DNA of 64,000 nucleotides from positions 124,001 to 188,000 of the forward strand of contig AMFN01000002.1 in the NCBI GenBank assembly GCA_000302695.1, written 5' to 3'. How positions within the stretch are numbered: the stretch's first letter is position 1; every line of letters starts with the position of its first letter. Source of the DNA: Enterobacteriaceae bacterium LSJC7 (GTDB lineage Bacteria; Pseudomonadota; Gammaproteobacteria; Enterobacterales; Enterobacteriaceae). The notes beneath the pieces are model-generated. The model was given only the letters and a program-made list of their open reading frames with translations. It did no database searches and was not told the DNA's origin. The position numbers were made by a program, and so were the translations under genes. Shown here one piece after another: positions 1 to 9,573 of this stretch.

Positions 1-190
1 ATGGTGTCCGGCCAGGTTTTTCTTGGCTGCCTCTTCTTTTCCCGACGCCATCGGAAAGAGGCGGCATGATGTCGAAATTATGTTTGTCGCACCGTGGTTT
101 TCCCGCTGAGCATTGCAGGAAACCATTGGTTTTTTATTGTTATCGCGTTGCCGAATGGCATAAGCGCACCGGCGGCGAATACGCTATTGC
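1..190. other. left-edge segment without an assignable gene
   Basis: In E. coli fepA diverges from fes and its start codon lies roughly 240 bp away. I read all reverse frames here and found no FepA-like signal peptide. One reverse frame is open from about 130 to the edge, with an internal ATG at 51, and is lysine-rich near the edge. I do not recognise it and it has no convincing ribosome binding site. fepA may begin outside the window or may not be here. Confidence 0.4.
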
Positions 191-220
191 AAATGAAAAT
201 AATTATCAATAATATTATCT
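191..220. promoter_or_regulatory. Fur-box-like operator before fes
   Basis: The core at 195-207 reads GAAAATAATTATC, 12 of 13 bases of the 6-1-6 Fur pattern GATAAT-n-ATTATC. A second AT-rich repeat follows to 220. It sits about 50 bp before the fes start, as expected for an iron-repressed promoter. Regulation by Fur is inferred from the motif and from the genes it precedes. Confidence 0.75.
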
Positions 221-271
221 TTAAAATTTGACGCGCATTCGTTTTTACTTACATAACATGAGGTTATAGCG

Positions 272-1522
272 GTGGCATTGAGCGAGCAGCAGCCAGGAAG
301 CGAAATGTGGTGGCAAAACATACAGCAGCAGGGCGTCCCGACGGTGGAGTGGCTTGCCCGCGACCGCTGTGCTGTCACCTTTTACTGGCGCGACCCAGCG
401 GGCAGCGAACAGACCTCCGCTATCCACCGCGTATGGCTCTATGTGACCGGCGTAACCGATCACCACCAGCGCGCGCAGCCGGTAAGCCTGATAAGAGTGC
501 CTGGCACCGACGTCTGGCGCTGGCAAATCGAGCTGCCGTCGAACTGGCGCGGCAGTTACTGCTTTATTCCTTCCTCACAGACCGACGATTTTGCTGATGC
601 CGCGCTATGTGCAACGCCAGACATGGCCGCGCTGCGCGAGGGCTGGCGCAAACTGCTGGCGCGTGCGCAGGCTGACTCGCTCAATCCTCATAGCTGGCGT
701 GGCGGGCGCGGCCATCCGACTTCTGCACTGCATCTGCCGCACGCACCGGCCCAGCCCGGCTGGGAGCAGGAGCATGTCGCCACGTCGCCGCCGTTGTGCG
801 TGACCTGGCACAGTACGCGGCTTAATAACAGCCGCCGGATATGGATTTTTACCACCGGCGAGGCTGCACCCACGCAACGCCCGCTGGCTATCCTGCTCGA
901 CGGCCAGTTCTGGGCCGAAAGCATGCCGGTGTGGCCTGCATTACAGACGCAGACCAACGCGGGGGCGCTGCCGCCTGCGGTCTATGTCCTGATTGACGTA
1001 ATTGACCGCGAGCACCGCGCCGTGGAGCTGCCTTGTAACGATGAGTTTTGGCAGGCGGTGTATGACGAGCTACTGCCTCTGGTGCGTGAGCACGCGGCGT
1101 GGTGTGAAGAGGCAAACCGCACCGTCGTGGCCGGGCAGAGCTTTGGTGGACTGGCTGCACTGTATGCGGTGCTGAACTGGCCGCAGCGCTTTGGTTGCGC
1201 CCTTAGCCAGTCGGCCTCCTGCTGGTGGCCGAACCGCGCAGGCGGCGACACGCCAGGCAGACTTGAAGAACTGGTATCAACCGGGCGAGCCGGCAGAGAA
1301 CCGGTCAAACTTTTTATGGAGGCGGGGATTCGTGAGCCTCTTATTTTCCGTGCGCATCAGCGTCTGGTGCCTTTACTACAGCGAACACAGCAGCAGCTTT
1401 TCTGGCGCCAGGTGGAGGGCGGACACGACGCACTATGCTGGCGCGGCGGGCTGATTGATGGCCTGAGCGCGCTCTGGGCTGAGGGTTCGCCACCGCCAGC
1501 GACGTACATTCGACAGGAGTAA
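272..1522 (+). CDS. fes: enterobactin/ferric enterobactin esterase Fes
   Basis: This cytoplasmic esterase hydrolyses the trilactone of imported ferric enterobactin so that the iron can be released. The 416-residue product has an N-terminal domain with WRDP and WRGSYCFIP segments, then an alpha/beta-hydrolase domain. The nucleophile elbow is GQSFGG with Ser near 290, and the C-terminal GGHDALCWRGG carries the catalytic His near 385. E. coli Fes is about 400 residues with the same motifs. The start is GTG, and a GAGG ribosome binding site lies at about 260. ybdZ follows after 3 bases, so the two genes are surely co-transcribed. Confidence 0.95.
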   Translation: MALSEQQPGSEMWWQNIQQQGVPTVEWLARDRCAVTFYWRDPAGSEQTSAIHRVWLYVTGVTDHHQRAQPVSLIRVPGTDVWRWQIELPSNWRGSYCFIPSSQTDDFADAALCATPDMAALREGWRKLLARAQADSLNPHSWRGGRGHPTSALHLPHAPAQPGWEQEHVATSPPLCVTWHSTRLNNSRRIWIFTTGEAAPTQRPLAILLDGQFWAESMPVWPALQTQTNAGALPPAVYVLIDVIDREHRAVELPCNDEFWQAVYDELLPLVREHAAWCEEANRTVVAGQSFGGLAALYAVLNWPQRFGCALSQSASCWWPNRAGGDTPGRLEELVSTGRAGREPVKLFMEAGIREPLIFRAHQRLVPLLQRTQQQLFWRQVEGGHDALCWRGGLIDGLSALWAEGSPPPATYIRQE

Positions 1523-1525
1523 GGC

Positions 1526-1741
1526 ATGGATTACAGTAATCCCTTCGACAATCCGCAGGGGCAATTTCTTATTCTGGTAAACGACCTGATGCAGTACAGC
1601 CTGTGGCCCGCACACTGCGCGTTGCCCACAGGCTGGCAGGCCTTATCAGGCCCACAAAGCCAGAGCGCATGCTTCCAGTGGCTTGAAGCACACTGGCAGA
1701 ACATCCAGCCCACGCATTTTGTTTCTGACCGTTTGCAGTGA
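1526..1741 (+). CDS. ybdZ: MbtH-like protein YbdZ
   Basis: This small accessory protein of non-ribosomal peptide synthetases binds the adenylation domain and supports its folding and activity. The 71-residue product has the family pattern NPFDNPQGQF, then the SLWP core and LPTGW. It lies between fes and entF, and its TGA overlaps the upstream GTG candidate for entF, so its partner is almost certainly EntF. Confidence 0.93.
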   Translation: MDYSNPFDNPQGQFLILVNDLMQYSLWPAHCALPTGWQALSGPQSQSACFQWLEAHWQNIQPTHFVSDRLQ

Positions 1742-1749
1742 GGTGTGTG

Positions 1750-4700
1750 GTGAGTGACTCAGAGGTGATTGTTCCCGTGACGACCCGGACAGAACTGCCG
1801 CTGGTAGCGGCGCAGCCTGGCATCTGGATGGCCGATAAGCTGTCGGCCCAGGCAAATGCATGGAGTGTGGCGCACTACGTAGAGCTTAACGGCGAGGTCG
1901 ATATTGCGCGCCTTTCACAGGCTATTGTGGCAGGCATGAGTGAGGCAGATACGTTGCGTATGCGCTTTACCGAGCGCGAAGACGGCGTACCGGTGCAGTG
2001 GGTGGACGATACGTTCACCTTCAGCCCCGCGCAGATCCACGACCTGCGCGGGGTGGAAGACCCGGCTGGCGCAGCGCTTGCGCGTATGCGCCAGGATCTC
2101 GACCAGGATCTGCGCATGAGCAGCGGCAAACCGCTGTATCACCACGAGCTACTGCGCATTGGTGAAAAACGCTGGTACTGGTATCAGCGCTACCATCATA
2201 TGGTAGTGGATGGCTTTAGCTTTACCGCCATTACGCGGCGCATTGCGAATCTCTACACGGCACTGTGCCTGGGCGAACAGCCTGAACCGACGCCGTTTAT
2301 TCCCTTTAGCGAAGTGGTGAGTGAATACGCCCGCTACCAGCAAGCGCCGGCCTGGCAGCGCGATGGCGAGTTCTGGCGCCAGCAGGCGCGCGAACTGCCC
2401 TCGCCTGGCTCTCTGTCTGACAAACCGCTGAGCGGCCAGGGTTCAACCACCGACATTTTGCGCCAGAAACTCAGCTTTGACCGTAACGACTTTCGCCGCC
2501 TGGTGGAGCACGGCCAACAGCAGCAGCTTTCGGGGGTCGACATGGCGCTGGCGCTGGTGTCGGTGTGGCTGGGGCGACTGACCAACCGCACGGAATACAC
2601 CGCGGGCTTTATCTTTATGCGCCGCATTGGTTCCGCCGCGTTGTGCGCCACCGGGCCGGTGCTCAACGTGCTGCCGTGGGCGGTGCGCATTCCGGCGCAG
2701 GCCACACTCACCGAGCTTGCGACACGTCAGGCGCAGCAGATGAAAAAACTGCGCCGCCACCAGCGTTATGACGCCGAGCAGGTGCAGCGCGACATGGGCC
2801 GTGTGGCCGATGGTGAGCCGCTGTACGGTCCGGTTATCAACCTCAAGATGTTTGACTACCGCCTGGATTTCAACGGCATTGACGGCATCACGCACCAGCT
2901 GGCCTCCGGGCCGGTGCGCGACCTGGAAATTGCGTTGTATCTTGACGAGCAGGGCGGGCTGGCGATGGAAGTGCTCGCCAACAACGAGCGCTATGAGGCG
3001 CAGGCGTTAGCCAGGCACCTGGGGCGCCTGCCGCAACTGCTCAAACAGTTTGCCGATGCGCCAACGCTGACGTGCCAGCAGGCGGATTTGCTCTATGCCG
3101 ACGAACACGCGCTAATTAATCAGGTTAACGCCACCGACGTGGCGCTGGCACCGCAGACCTTAAGCGGCATTATTGCCGCCCAGGCGCAGCAGACGCCGGA
3201 TGCTCCGGCGCTGGCAGACGAAAACTGGCAGTTCAGCTACCGTGAGATGCGCGCGCAGGTATTGCTGCTCGCCAGGCAGCTGAAGGCGCGCGGCGTGAAG
3301 CCGGGAGACATTGTGGCCGTGGCGCTGCCGCGCTCGGTGTTTTTGTCGCTGTCGCTACAGGCCATTGTTGAAGTGGGCGCCGCCTGGCTGCCGCTCGACA
3401 CCGGTTACCCGGACGACCGGCTGCGTATGATGCTTGAAGACGCCGCCCCGCCGCTGATTATCACCAGCGACGAGCAACTCAGCCGCTTTGCCGATATCCC
3501 CAATCTCTCTGCCCTGTGCTTAAGCGAACCGCTTCACGGTAGCGTTGTGGAGGCAGAAAACCTCTCGCGCCCGGAGCACACCGCTTACGTGATTTTCACC
3601 TCTGGCTCCACCGGGCGGCCGAAGGGCGTGATGGTGGGTCAGCAGGCCATCGTTAACCGCCTGTTGTGGATGCAGGACCATTACCCCATGGGCGCGGGCG
3701 ATGTGGTATTGCAGAAAACGCCGAGCAGCTTTGACGTTTCAGTGTGGGAGTTCTTCTGGCCGCTGATGGTGGGCGCACGTCTGGTGATGGCACCACCGCA
3801 GGCGCACCGCGATCCGCAGGCGCTGCAACAGCTATTTCGCGACTGGAAGGTGACGACCACGCACTTTGTGCCGTCGATGCTGGCGGCGTTTGTCGCCTCG
3901 CTGACCGACGAGCAGGCAGCTGCCAGTTGTGCCAGCCTTGAGCGCGTGTTCTGTAGCGGCGAGGCGCTGCCTGCCGAGCTGTGCCGCCAGTGGGAGCAAC
4001 TCACCGGCGCACCGCTGCACAATCTGTACGGGCCGACGGAAGCCGCGGTCGATGTGAGCTGGTATCCGGCCTTTGGTGAGCACCTGGCAAGCGTGCGTGG
4101 CAGCAGCGTACCGATTGGCTGGCCGGTGTGGAATACCGGGCTGCGCATTCTCGACAGCGCAATGCAGCCAGTGCCACCGGGCGTGGCAGGCGATCTGTAC
4201 CTTACCGGTATCCAGCTGGCGCAGGGCTATCTGTCGCGCCCCGATCTCACCGCCAGCCGCTTTATTGCCGATCCTTTCGCTCCCGGCGAGCGTATGTATC
4301 GCACCGGCGACGTGGCGCGCTGGCTTGATAACGGCGCGGTGGAATACCTGGGGCGCAGCGACGATCAGCTGAAGATCCGCGGCCAGCGCATTGAGCTTGG
4401 CGAGATTGACCGCGTGATGCAGGGGCTGCCGGACGTGGCGCAGGCGGTCGCGGTTGCCTGTGTGCTGAACCAGCACGCCGCCAGCGGTGGCGATGCGCGC
4501 CAGCTGGTGGGCTACCTGGTGTCGGCCTCTGGCAACAGGCTGGATACTGCCGTGCTGCGCGAGAAGCTGCTTGAGCAGTTGCCGCCGCACATGGTGCCCG
4601 TAGTGCTGATGCAGCTCGCGAGCTTTCCGCTCAGTGCCAACGGCAAGCTGGACCGCAAGGCGCTACCGCTGCCGGAACTGGCGACGCGTGCACAAGGCCG

Positions 4701-5679
4701 TGCGCCGCATCCCGGGCTGGAAACCGAGGTGGCCGACGCGTTTACGCGTCTGCTGGGCTGCGACATCTGCTCCGCGCAGGATGATTTCTTCGCCCTCGGT
4801 GGCCACTCGCTACTGGCGATGCGGCTGGCAGCTGATTTACGCAACCGCCTCGGATGTGCCGTCACCGTAGGCCAGGTGATGGTAGCGTCTACCGTTGAAG
4901 GGCTGGCCGCGGCGCTGGAGCAACAAGATGAAGAGAGTGTGAAACGCGCCGGGTTTGAGGCGGTGCTGCCGCTGCGTAAAGGCACGGGGCCGACGCTATG
5001 GTGCTTCCATCCGGCATCTGGTTTTGCCTGGCAGTTTAGCGTGCTGACGCGCTGGCTTGACCCGCGCTGGTCGATAACGGGCATTCAGTCACCGCGCCCG
5101 GATGGCCCCATGCAGCAGGCGCAAAACCTGGCGCAGGTGGTGGACAGCCACCTGGCGACGCTACGCGAGCAGCAGCCACAGGGTCCGTATTACCTGATGG
5201 GCTACTCGCTGGGTGGCACGCTGGCGCAGGCTATTGCCGCACGCCTGGTGGATGCCGGTGAAGAGGTGGCTTTCCTCGGCCTGCTCGACACCTGGCCGCC
5301 GGAGAGCCAGAACTGGGAAGAGAAGGGGGCGAACGAACTGGATCCCGCCGTGCTGGCAGAGATTGAGCGCGAGCGTGAAGCCTTTATTGCCGCCCAACAG
5401 GGACAGGGATCGGACGCGCTGTTTTCGGCCATTGAGGGCAACTACGGTGACGCAGTGCGGCTGCTGACTACCGCGCGCAGCGTGCCGTTTGCAGGCCATG
5501 CCACGCTGTTTGTGGCCGAGCGCACGCTGACGCCGGGTCTGGATCCGCGCAGTGCCTGGGCTCGCTGGACAAATGAACTGACGGTGTACCCGGTGGACTG
5601 TGCGCACGTTGATATCATCTCGCCTGATGCGTTTGCCCGCATTGGCCCGGTGTTGCAAGCGGTGCTGGCCCTGGATTAA
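1750..5679 (+). CDS. entF: enterobactin synthase component F (NRPS)
   Basis: EntF activates L-serine, condenses it with 2,3-dihydroxybenzoate from EntB and cyclises three units into enterobactin. Domains in order are condensation (HHMVVDG near 148), adenylation (TSGSTGRPKG near 617), peptidyl carrier (GGHSL, Ser near 1020) and thioesterase (GYSLGG, Ser near 1153, His near 1286). I chose the GTG at 1750, giving 1309 residues. A GAGG motif lies 5-8 bases upstream, and the protein then begins MSDSEV before the conserved LPLVAAQPGIWMA. An in-frame GTG at 1738 overlaps the ybdZ stop and would add four residues. E. coli EntF has 1293 residues. Confidence 0.95.
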   Translation: MSDSEVIVPVTTRTELPLVAAQPGIWMADKLSAQANAWSVAHYVELNGEVDIARLSQAIVAGMSEADTLRMRFTEREDGVPVQWVDDTFTFSPAQIHDLRGVEDPAGAALARMRQDLDQDLRMSSGKPLYHHELLRIGEKRWYWYQRYHHMVVDGFSFTAITRRIANLYTALCLGEQPEPTPFIPFSEVVSEYARYQQAPAWQRDGEFWRQQARELPSPGSLSDKPLSGQGSTTDILRQKLSFDRNDFRRLVEHGQQQQLSGVDMALALVSVWLGRLTNRTEYTAGFIFMRRIGSAALCATGPVLNVLPWAVRIPAQATLTELATRQAQQMKKLRRHQRYDAEQVQRDMGRVADGEPLYGPVINLKMFDYRLDFNGIDGITHQLASGPVRDLEIALYLDEQGGLAMEVLANNERYEAQALARHLGRLPQLLKQFADAPTLTCQQADLLYADEHALINQVNATDVALAPQTLSGIIAAQAQQTPDAPALADENWQFSYREMRAQVLLLARQLKARGVKPGDIVAVALPRSVFLSLSLQAIVEVGAAWLPLDTGYPDDRLRMMLEDAAPPLIITSDEQLSRFADIPNLSALCLSEPLHGSVVEAENLSRPEHTAYVIFTSGSTGRPKGVMVGQQAIVNRLLWMQDHYPMGAGDVVLQKTPSSFDVSVWEFFWPLMVGARLVMAPPQAHRDPQALQQLFRDWKVTTTHFVPSMLAAFVASLTDEQAAASCASLERVFCSGEALPAELCRQWEQLTGAPLHNLYGPTEAAVDVSWYPAFGEHLASVRGSSVPIGWPVWNTGLRILDSAMQPVPPGVAGDLYLTGIQLAQGYLSRPDLTASRFIADPFAPGERMYRTGDVARWLDNGAVEYLGRSDDQLKIRGQRIELGEIDRVMQGLPDVAQAVAVACVLNQHAASGGDARQLVGYLVSASGNRLDTAVLREKLLEQLPPHMVPVVLMQLASFPLSANGKLDRKALPLPELATRAQGRAPHPGLETEVADAFTRLLGCDICSAQDDFFALGGHSLLAMRLAADLRNRLGCAVTVGQVMVASTVEGLAAALEQQDEESVKRAGFEAVLPLRKGTGPTLWCFHPASGFAWQFSVLTRWLDPRWSITGIQSPRPDGPMQQAQNLAQVVDSHLATLREQQPQGPYYLMGYSLGGTLAQAIAARLVDAGEEVAFLGLLDTWPPESQNWEEKGANELDPAVLAEIEREREAFIAAQQGQGSDALFSAIEGNYGDAVRLLTTARSVPFAGHATLFVAERTLTPGLDPRSAWARWTNELTVYPVDCAHVDIISPDAFARIGPVLQAVLALD

Positions 5680-5702
5680 CCGACGCTTGTTTAGTGCTTA
5701 TT

Positions 5703-5730
5703 AACCACGTCTTCGGACGTGGTTTTTTTA
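5703..5730 (+). terminator. intrinsic terminator after entF
   Basis: A perfect 9-bp stem (AACCACGTC with GACGTGGTT) is closed by a TTCG tetraloop and followed by a run of T. It lies 24 bases after the entF stop and should end the fes-ybdZ-entF transcript. Confidence 0.93.
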
Positions 5731-6227
5731 TGCATCAGTAAAAGCTCATTCCCGGATATGGCCGCTAAGGGGAGAAGGTGATGGCTGCGCTAAGGAGAGT
5801 GACCTGGCCATCTGCGATGTCAGCAGCCATAAGGTCGCCTTATTGCGCGCATCAGCCAGTCATAAAATAAGCCTGGCCTTAACGGTTATGACTGGATTTT
5901 TTTGGCTTTTTTAAGGTGTTTATGGTCGCGGTTTTTAGCACTCCCGGCAGGTGGGGAAAGGGGCTTTATTTATCCTGGTCAGAACAGAAACATTCATTTT
6001 TCTTATGTCTGGAATGGAGCAGGACTGAAAACATCATAAATGCCACTTCACAAACGAGTCGCAGCAGCGTTAATGGTGCAGTTAATGTGGGGCTGTCATA
6101 AAGGAAAATGCCCGTCTGACACGAGCTTAGCATGCACTTGAGCCAAAAATGGCACAAAATTGCGCGAATATGTTAAAATTGTCAGTGATTAGAGTGAAAA
6201 CTGCGAAAAATTGGATAAATCTTTATT
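5731..6227. other. 497-bp non-coding gap before the BCCT transporter
   Basis: No open frame here has a credible start and composition. A 61-codon frame at 5916-6101 lacks a ribosome binding site. The last 80 bases are AT-rich (around 6160-6227) and probably contain the promoter of the downstream transporter, but I cannot place -35 and -10 boxes. In E. coli this position, after entF, is occupied by fepE. No FepE remnant was recognised. Confidence 0.5.
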
Positions 6228-8225
6228 ATGAGTGAGAAAGAAATCACCGAACAGAAACCTAAAATTCAGATTAATAAGCCCGTGTTTTTTACCTCCGCAT
6301 TGTTAATCTTTTTACTTGTCGCTTTTGCGATACTCTTTCCTGATGTTGCTGATAAAAACTTCAAACTGCTTCAACAGCAAATTTTCACTAATGCGAGTTG
6401 GTTTTATATCCTCGCGGTGGCGCTCATCCTGCTGAGTGTGACCTTTCTTGGGTTGTCGCGCTACGGTGACATCAAACTGGGGCCTGACCATGCTCAGCCC
6501 GATTTCCGCTATCACTCATGGTTTGCCATGCTATTTTCCGCAGGCATGGGGATTGGCCTGATGTTTTTCGGCGTGGCAGAGCCAGTCATGCACTATCTGT
6601 CACCGCCTGTTGGTACGCCCGAAACCATCGAAGCGGCAAAGCAGGCCATGCGCCTGACATTCTTCCACTGGGGCCTGCATGCGTGGGCGATTTACGCCAT
6701 TGTTGCGCTTATTCTGGCTTTTTTTAGCTATCGTCATGGCCTTCCGCTCACGTTACGTTCAGCGCTGTACCCCATTATCGGTGAGAGAATTTATGGCCCG
6801 ATTGGTCATGCGGTCGATATTTTTGCGGTTATCGGTACTGTGTTTGGTGTGGCAACCTCGCTGGGCTACGGCGTCTTACAGGTAAACGCCGGGCTGAACC
6901 ATCTGTTTGGGTTACCCATTAATGAAACCACCCAGGTGGTGCTCATTGTCCTGATTACCGCGCTCGCGACCCTTTCCGTGGTGTCCGGGCTGGATAAAGG
7001 GATCCGTATTCTTTCTGAACTGAACCTCGGCCTGGCGGTGTTGCTACTGTTGCTGGTACTTTTGCTCGGGCCAACGGTGCTACTGCTGAAATCCTTTGTG
7101 GAAAACACCGGCGGCTACCTGTCGGAAATTGTCAGCAAGACCTTTAACCTCTACGCCTATGAGCCAAAGTCCAGCAACTGGCTGGGCGGCTGGACCCTGC
7201 TTTACTGGGGCTGGTGGCTTTCCTGGTCCCCGTTTGTCGGGATGTTTATTGCGCGTGTCTCACGCGGGCGAACCATTCGCGAGTTTGTGACGGGCGTGCT
7301 GTTCGTGCCTGCGGGTTTTACGCTGATGTGGATGACGGTATTTGGCAACAGCGCCATCTACCTCATCATGCAAAAAGGCGCGACCGACCTGGCCAACACG
7401 GTACAGCAGGATGTCGCACTGGCGCTGTTTAATTTCCTTGAGCACTTTCCGTTCTCAAGCGTTCTGTCCTTTATTGCGATGGCAATGGTCATTGTCTTCT
7501 TTGTGACCTCCGCAGATTCTGGCGCAATGGTGGTGGATACACTGGCGGCCGGAGGGGCCAGTTACACGCCAGTATGGCAGCGTATCTTCTGGGCGGCGAT
7601 GATGGGTGTGGTGGCGATTGCGCTACTGTTAGCCGGTGGACTGAGTGCTCTGCAAACCGTGACGATCGCCAGTGCACTGCCGTTCTCAGCCGTGTTGCTT
7701 ATCTCAATTTATGGACTGCTTAAGGCGCTGCGGCGTGACATTACCAAGCGTGACAGCCAGAACATGGCGACCATTGCCCCGACTGCCGCACGTAACCCCA
7801 TTCCGTGGCAGCGCAGGCTGCGCAACATCGCCTATTTTCCTAAACGTTCAATGGTAAAACGCTTCATGGATGATGTGATTCAGCCAGCAATGGTACTGGT
7901 GCAAGAAGAGTTGAACAAACAGGGCACTCTCAGTGAGATAGATACCAGCATTGACGACCGGATCCATTTAGAAGTGGATCTTGGCGATGAGCTAAACTTC
8001 ATTTATGAGGTTCGCTTGCGCGGCTATAACTCGCCAACCTTTGCGCTGGCGGCGCTGGATAATGACGAGCAACAGTCAGAGCAGCACAAATATTACCGCG
8101 CCGAAATTTACCTCAAAGAAGGCGGTCAAAACTACGATGTCATGGGCTGGAACCAGGAGCAGCTGATCAACGATATACTCGATCAGTATGAAAAACATCT
8201 GCACTTCCTGCATCTGGTCCGCTGA
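6228..8225 (+). CDS. BCCT-family choline/betaine transporter (BetT-like)
   Basis: The 665-residue protein belongs to the betaine/choline/carnitine transporter family of inner-membrane carriers for quaternary ammonium compounds. It has about twelve membrane segments, the glycine-rich AGMGIGLMFFGVAEP stretch near 102, and the aromatic WTLLYWGWWLSWSPF segment of the substrate path near 320-335. A C-terminal cytoplasmic domain of about 150 residues ends DILDQYEKHLHFLH. BetT (677 residues) has a similar tail and ending, so it is BetT-like rather than CaiT-like. Substrate and coupling ion are not shown. No betI, betA or betB lies nearby. The start has a weak ribosome binding site. It replaces fepE of the E. 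coli map. Confidence 0.88.
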   Translation: MSEKEITEQKPKIQINKPVFFTSALLIFLLVAFAILFPDVADKNFKLLQQQIFTNASWFYILAVALILLSVTFLGLSRYGDIKLGPDHAQPDFRYHSWFAMLFSAGMGIGLMFFGVAEPVMHYLSPPVGTPETIEAAKQAMRLTFFHWGLHAWAIYAIVALILAFFSYRHGLPLTLRSALYPIIGERIYGPIGHAVDIFAVIGTVFGVATSLGYGVLQVNAGLNHLFGLPINETTQVVLIVLITALATLSVVSGLDKGIRILSELNLGLAVLLLLLVLLLGPTVLLLKSFVENTGGYLSEIVSKTFNLYAYEPKSSNWLGGWTLLYWGWWLSWSPFVGMFIARVSRGRTIREFVTGVLFVPAGFTLMWMTVFGNSAIYLIMQKGATDLANTVQQDVALALFNFLEHFPFSSVLSFIAMAMVIVFFVTSADSGAMVVDTLAAGGASYTPVWQRIFWAAMMGVVAIALLLAGGLSALQTVTIASALPFSAVLLISIYGLLKALRRDITKRDSQNMATIAPTAARNPIPWQRRLRNIAYFPKRSMVKRFMDDVIQPAMVLVQEELNKQGTLSEIDTSIDDRIHLEVDLGDELNFIYEVRLRGYNSPTFALAALDNDEQQSEQHKYYRAEIYLKEGGQNYDVMGWNQEQLINDILDQYEKHLHFLHLVR

Positions 8226-8231
8226 TACTTG

Positions 8232-8259
8232 AATGCCGCTCACCGAGCGGCATTTTTTT
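8232..8259 (+). terminator. intrinsic terminator after the BCCT transporter
   Basis: A 10-bp perfect stem (AATGCCGCTC with GAGCGGCATT) has a 3-base loop and a T run. It lies 6 bases after the transporter stop and before the ribosome binding site of the next gene, so the two genes may be only partly co-transcribed. Confidence 0.9.
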
Positions 8260-8282
8260 GGGTTTTTGTCACGGAGGTAAGG

Positions 8283-9548
8283 ATGATTTCACGCTGGCAG
8301 TGGGTGGTAGGACAGGTTGTTCGTAAACTGTGGTTCAGAACCGCATTATTCGCACTGGCGGCGGTTATCACGGCGCTGCTCTCTATTGCTTTTAAGTCAC
8401 TCATTCCCGTCTCCGTTTCGGTTAAAGTGGGGGCAGAGGCGGTGGATAATATCCTCAATATCCTCGCCTCAAGCATGCTGGCGGTCACGACCTTCTCACT
8501 GAGCATTATGGTTGCCGCCTATGGGTCGGCGACTACCAGCGTCACTCCCCGCGCTACCCGGCTGGTGGTAGAGGATTCCACCACGCAAAACGTACTGGCA
8601 ACCTTTATCGGCACTTTTCTGTTTAGCCTGGTGGGAATTGTGGCACTCAATATGGGTGCCTACGGCGAACAAGGGCGCGTTATCTTATTTGTCGTGACGC
8701 TTGGGGTTATTGCCCTGATTGTGATTACGCTACTGCGCTGGATCCAGCACCTGACCGCGCTGGGGCGCGTAGGGGAAACAACCTCGCGGGTGGAAAAGGC
8801 GGCACAGCAGGCGTTGCTGGCACGCGCGCAGGCACCGTATCTGGGTGGTTTTCCGTGGCTTGAATCTTCGCAGCAGCCCGCAAGTACGCTGGCGCTGTAT
8901 CCGCAATGTGTGGGTTATGTAGAGCATGTGGATATCAGCAAACTGGCGTCAGCGCTTAACGGCAGTGATGACCACGTCTGGCTTGTGGCGCAGCCGGGCA
9001 GTTTTGTGCACCCGACCCGGCCTGTGCTGTATGTCACCTCAGGCTGTACGCATGAGCAGAAGCAACAGCTGTTGGCGGCTATTAGCATCAGCGATGTGCG
9101 TTCTTTTTACCAGGACCCACGTTTTTGTCTGTCCGTACTGGCCGAGATCGCCTGCCGGGCGCTTTCTCCGGCGGTTAACGATCCGGGGACGGCTATTGAT
9201 GTGATTGGACGTGCTGTCAGAGTGCTGTCACAGTATGCAGACGCGATACCTGAGCACGCTGAGGTGACTTATCCCAATGTCCATGTTGCGCCGCTGGCGG
9301 TAGACAGCCTGTTTGATGATATTTTCTCGCCTATTGCGCGCGATGGCGCGGCGCTGCGAGAAATTCCACTGCGGTTGCTAAAATCCCTGAGCCTGCTGGC
9401 ACAGGGATGGCCTGAACATTACGCCACCGCTACGCACTGCCATGTGCAGGAAGTGATGCTCTATATTGCGCGGGAAAACTATATCGACAGTGACCGGCAG
9501 CTACTAAAGGAAACCTGCCAGCGGCTGTTTCCCGCAGTCCAGGTCTGA
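8283..9548 (+). CDS. DUF2254 membrane protein
   Basis: The 421-residue predicted inner-membrane protein has about four N-terminal membrane segments (near 20-40, 60-80, 105-125, 135-155) and a large soluble C-terminal part. The CRALSPAVNDPGTAIDVI motif in the C-terminal half is typical of DUF2254. The function of the family is not established. The ATG at 8283 follows a GGAGGTAAGG ribosome binding site. A longer in-frame TTG at 8229 is rejected because that segment is the preceding terminator. It sits tail to tail with fepC, 25 bases apart, and I see no reason to link it to iron. Confidence 0.85.
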   Translation: MISRWQWVVGQVVRKLWFRTALFALAAVITALLSIAFKSLIPVSVSVKVGAEAVDNILNILASSMLAVTTFSLSIMVAAYGSATTSVTPRATRLVVEDSTTQNVLATFIGTFLFSLVGIVALNMGAYGEQGRVILFVVTLGVIALIVITLLRWIQHLTALGRVGETTSRVEKAAQQALLARAQAPYLGGFPWLESSQQPASTLALYPQCVGYVEHVDISKLASALNGSDDHVWLVAQPGSFVHPTRPVLYVTSGCTHEQKQQLLAAISISDVRSFYQDPRFCLSVLAEIACRALSPAVNDPGTAIDVIGRAVRVLSQYADAIPEHAEVTYPNVHVAPLAVDSLFDDIFSPIARDGAALREIPLRLLKSLSLLAQGWPEHYATATHCHVQEVMLYIARENYIDSDRQLLKETCQRLFPAVQV

Positions 9549-9573
9549 GACGCTGCTGTTGCGATAAAACCGC

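Noticed and set aside
5916-6101. 61-codon frame in the entF-transporter gap
   Set aside because: No ribosome binding site, and the composition does not look like a protein.
8229-8282. Upstream TTG start for the DUF2254 gene
   Set aside because: The extra codons lie in the terminator of the previous gene, and an ATG with a strong ribosome binding site follows.
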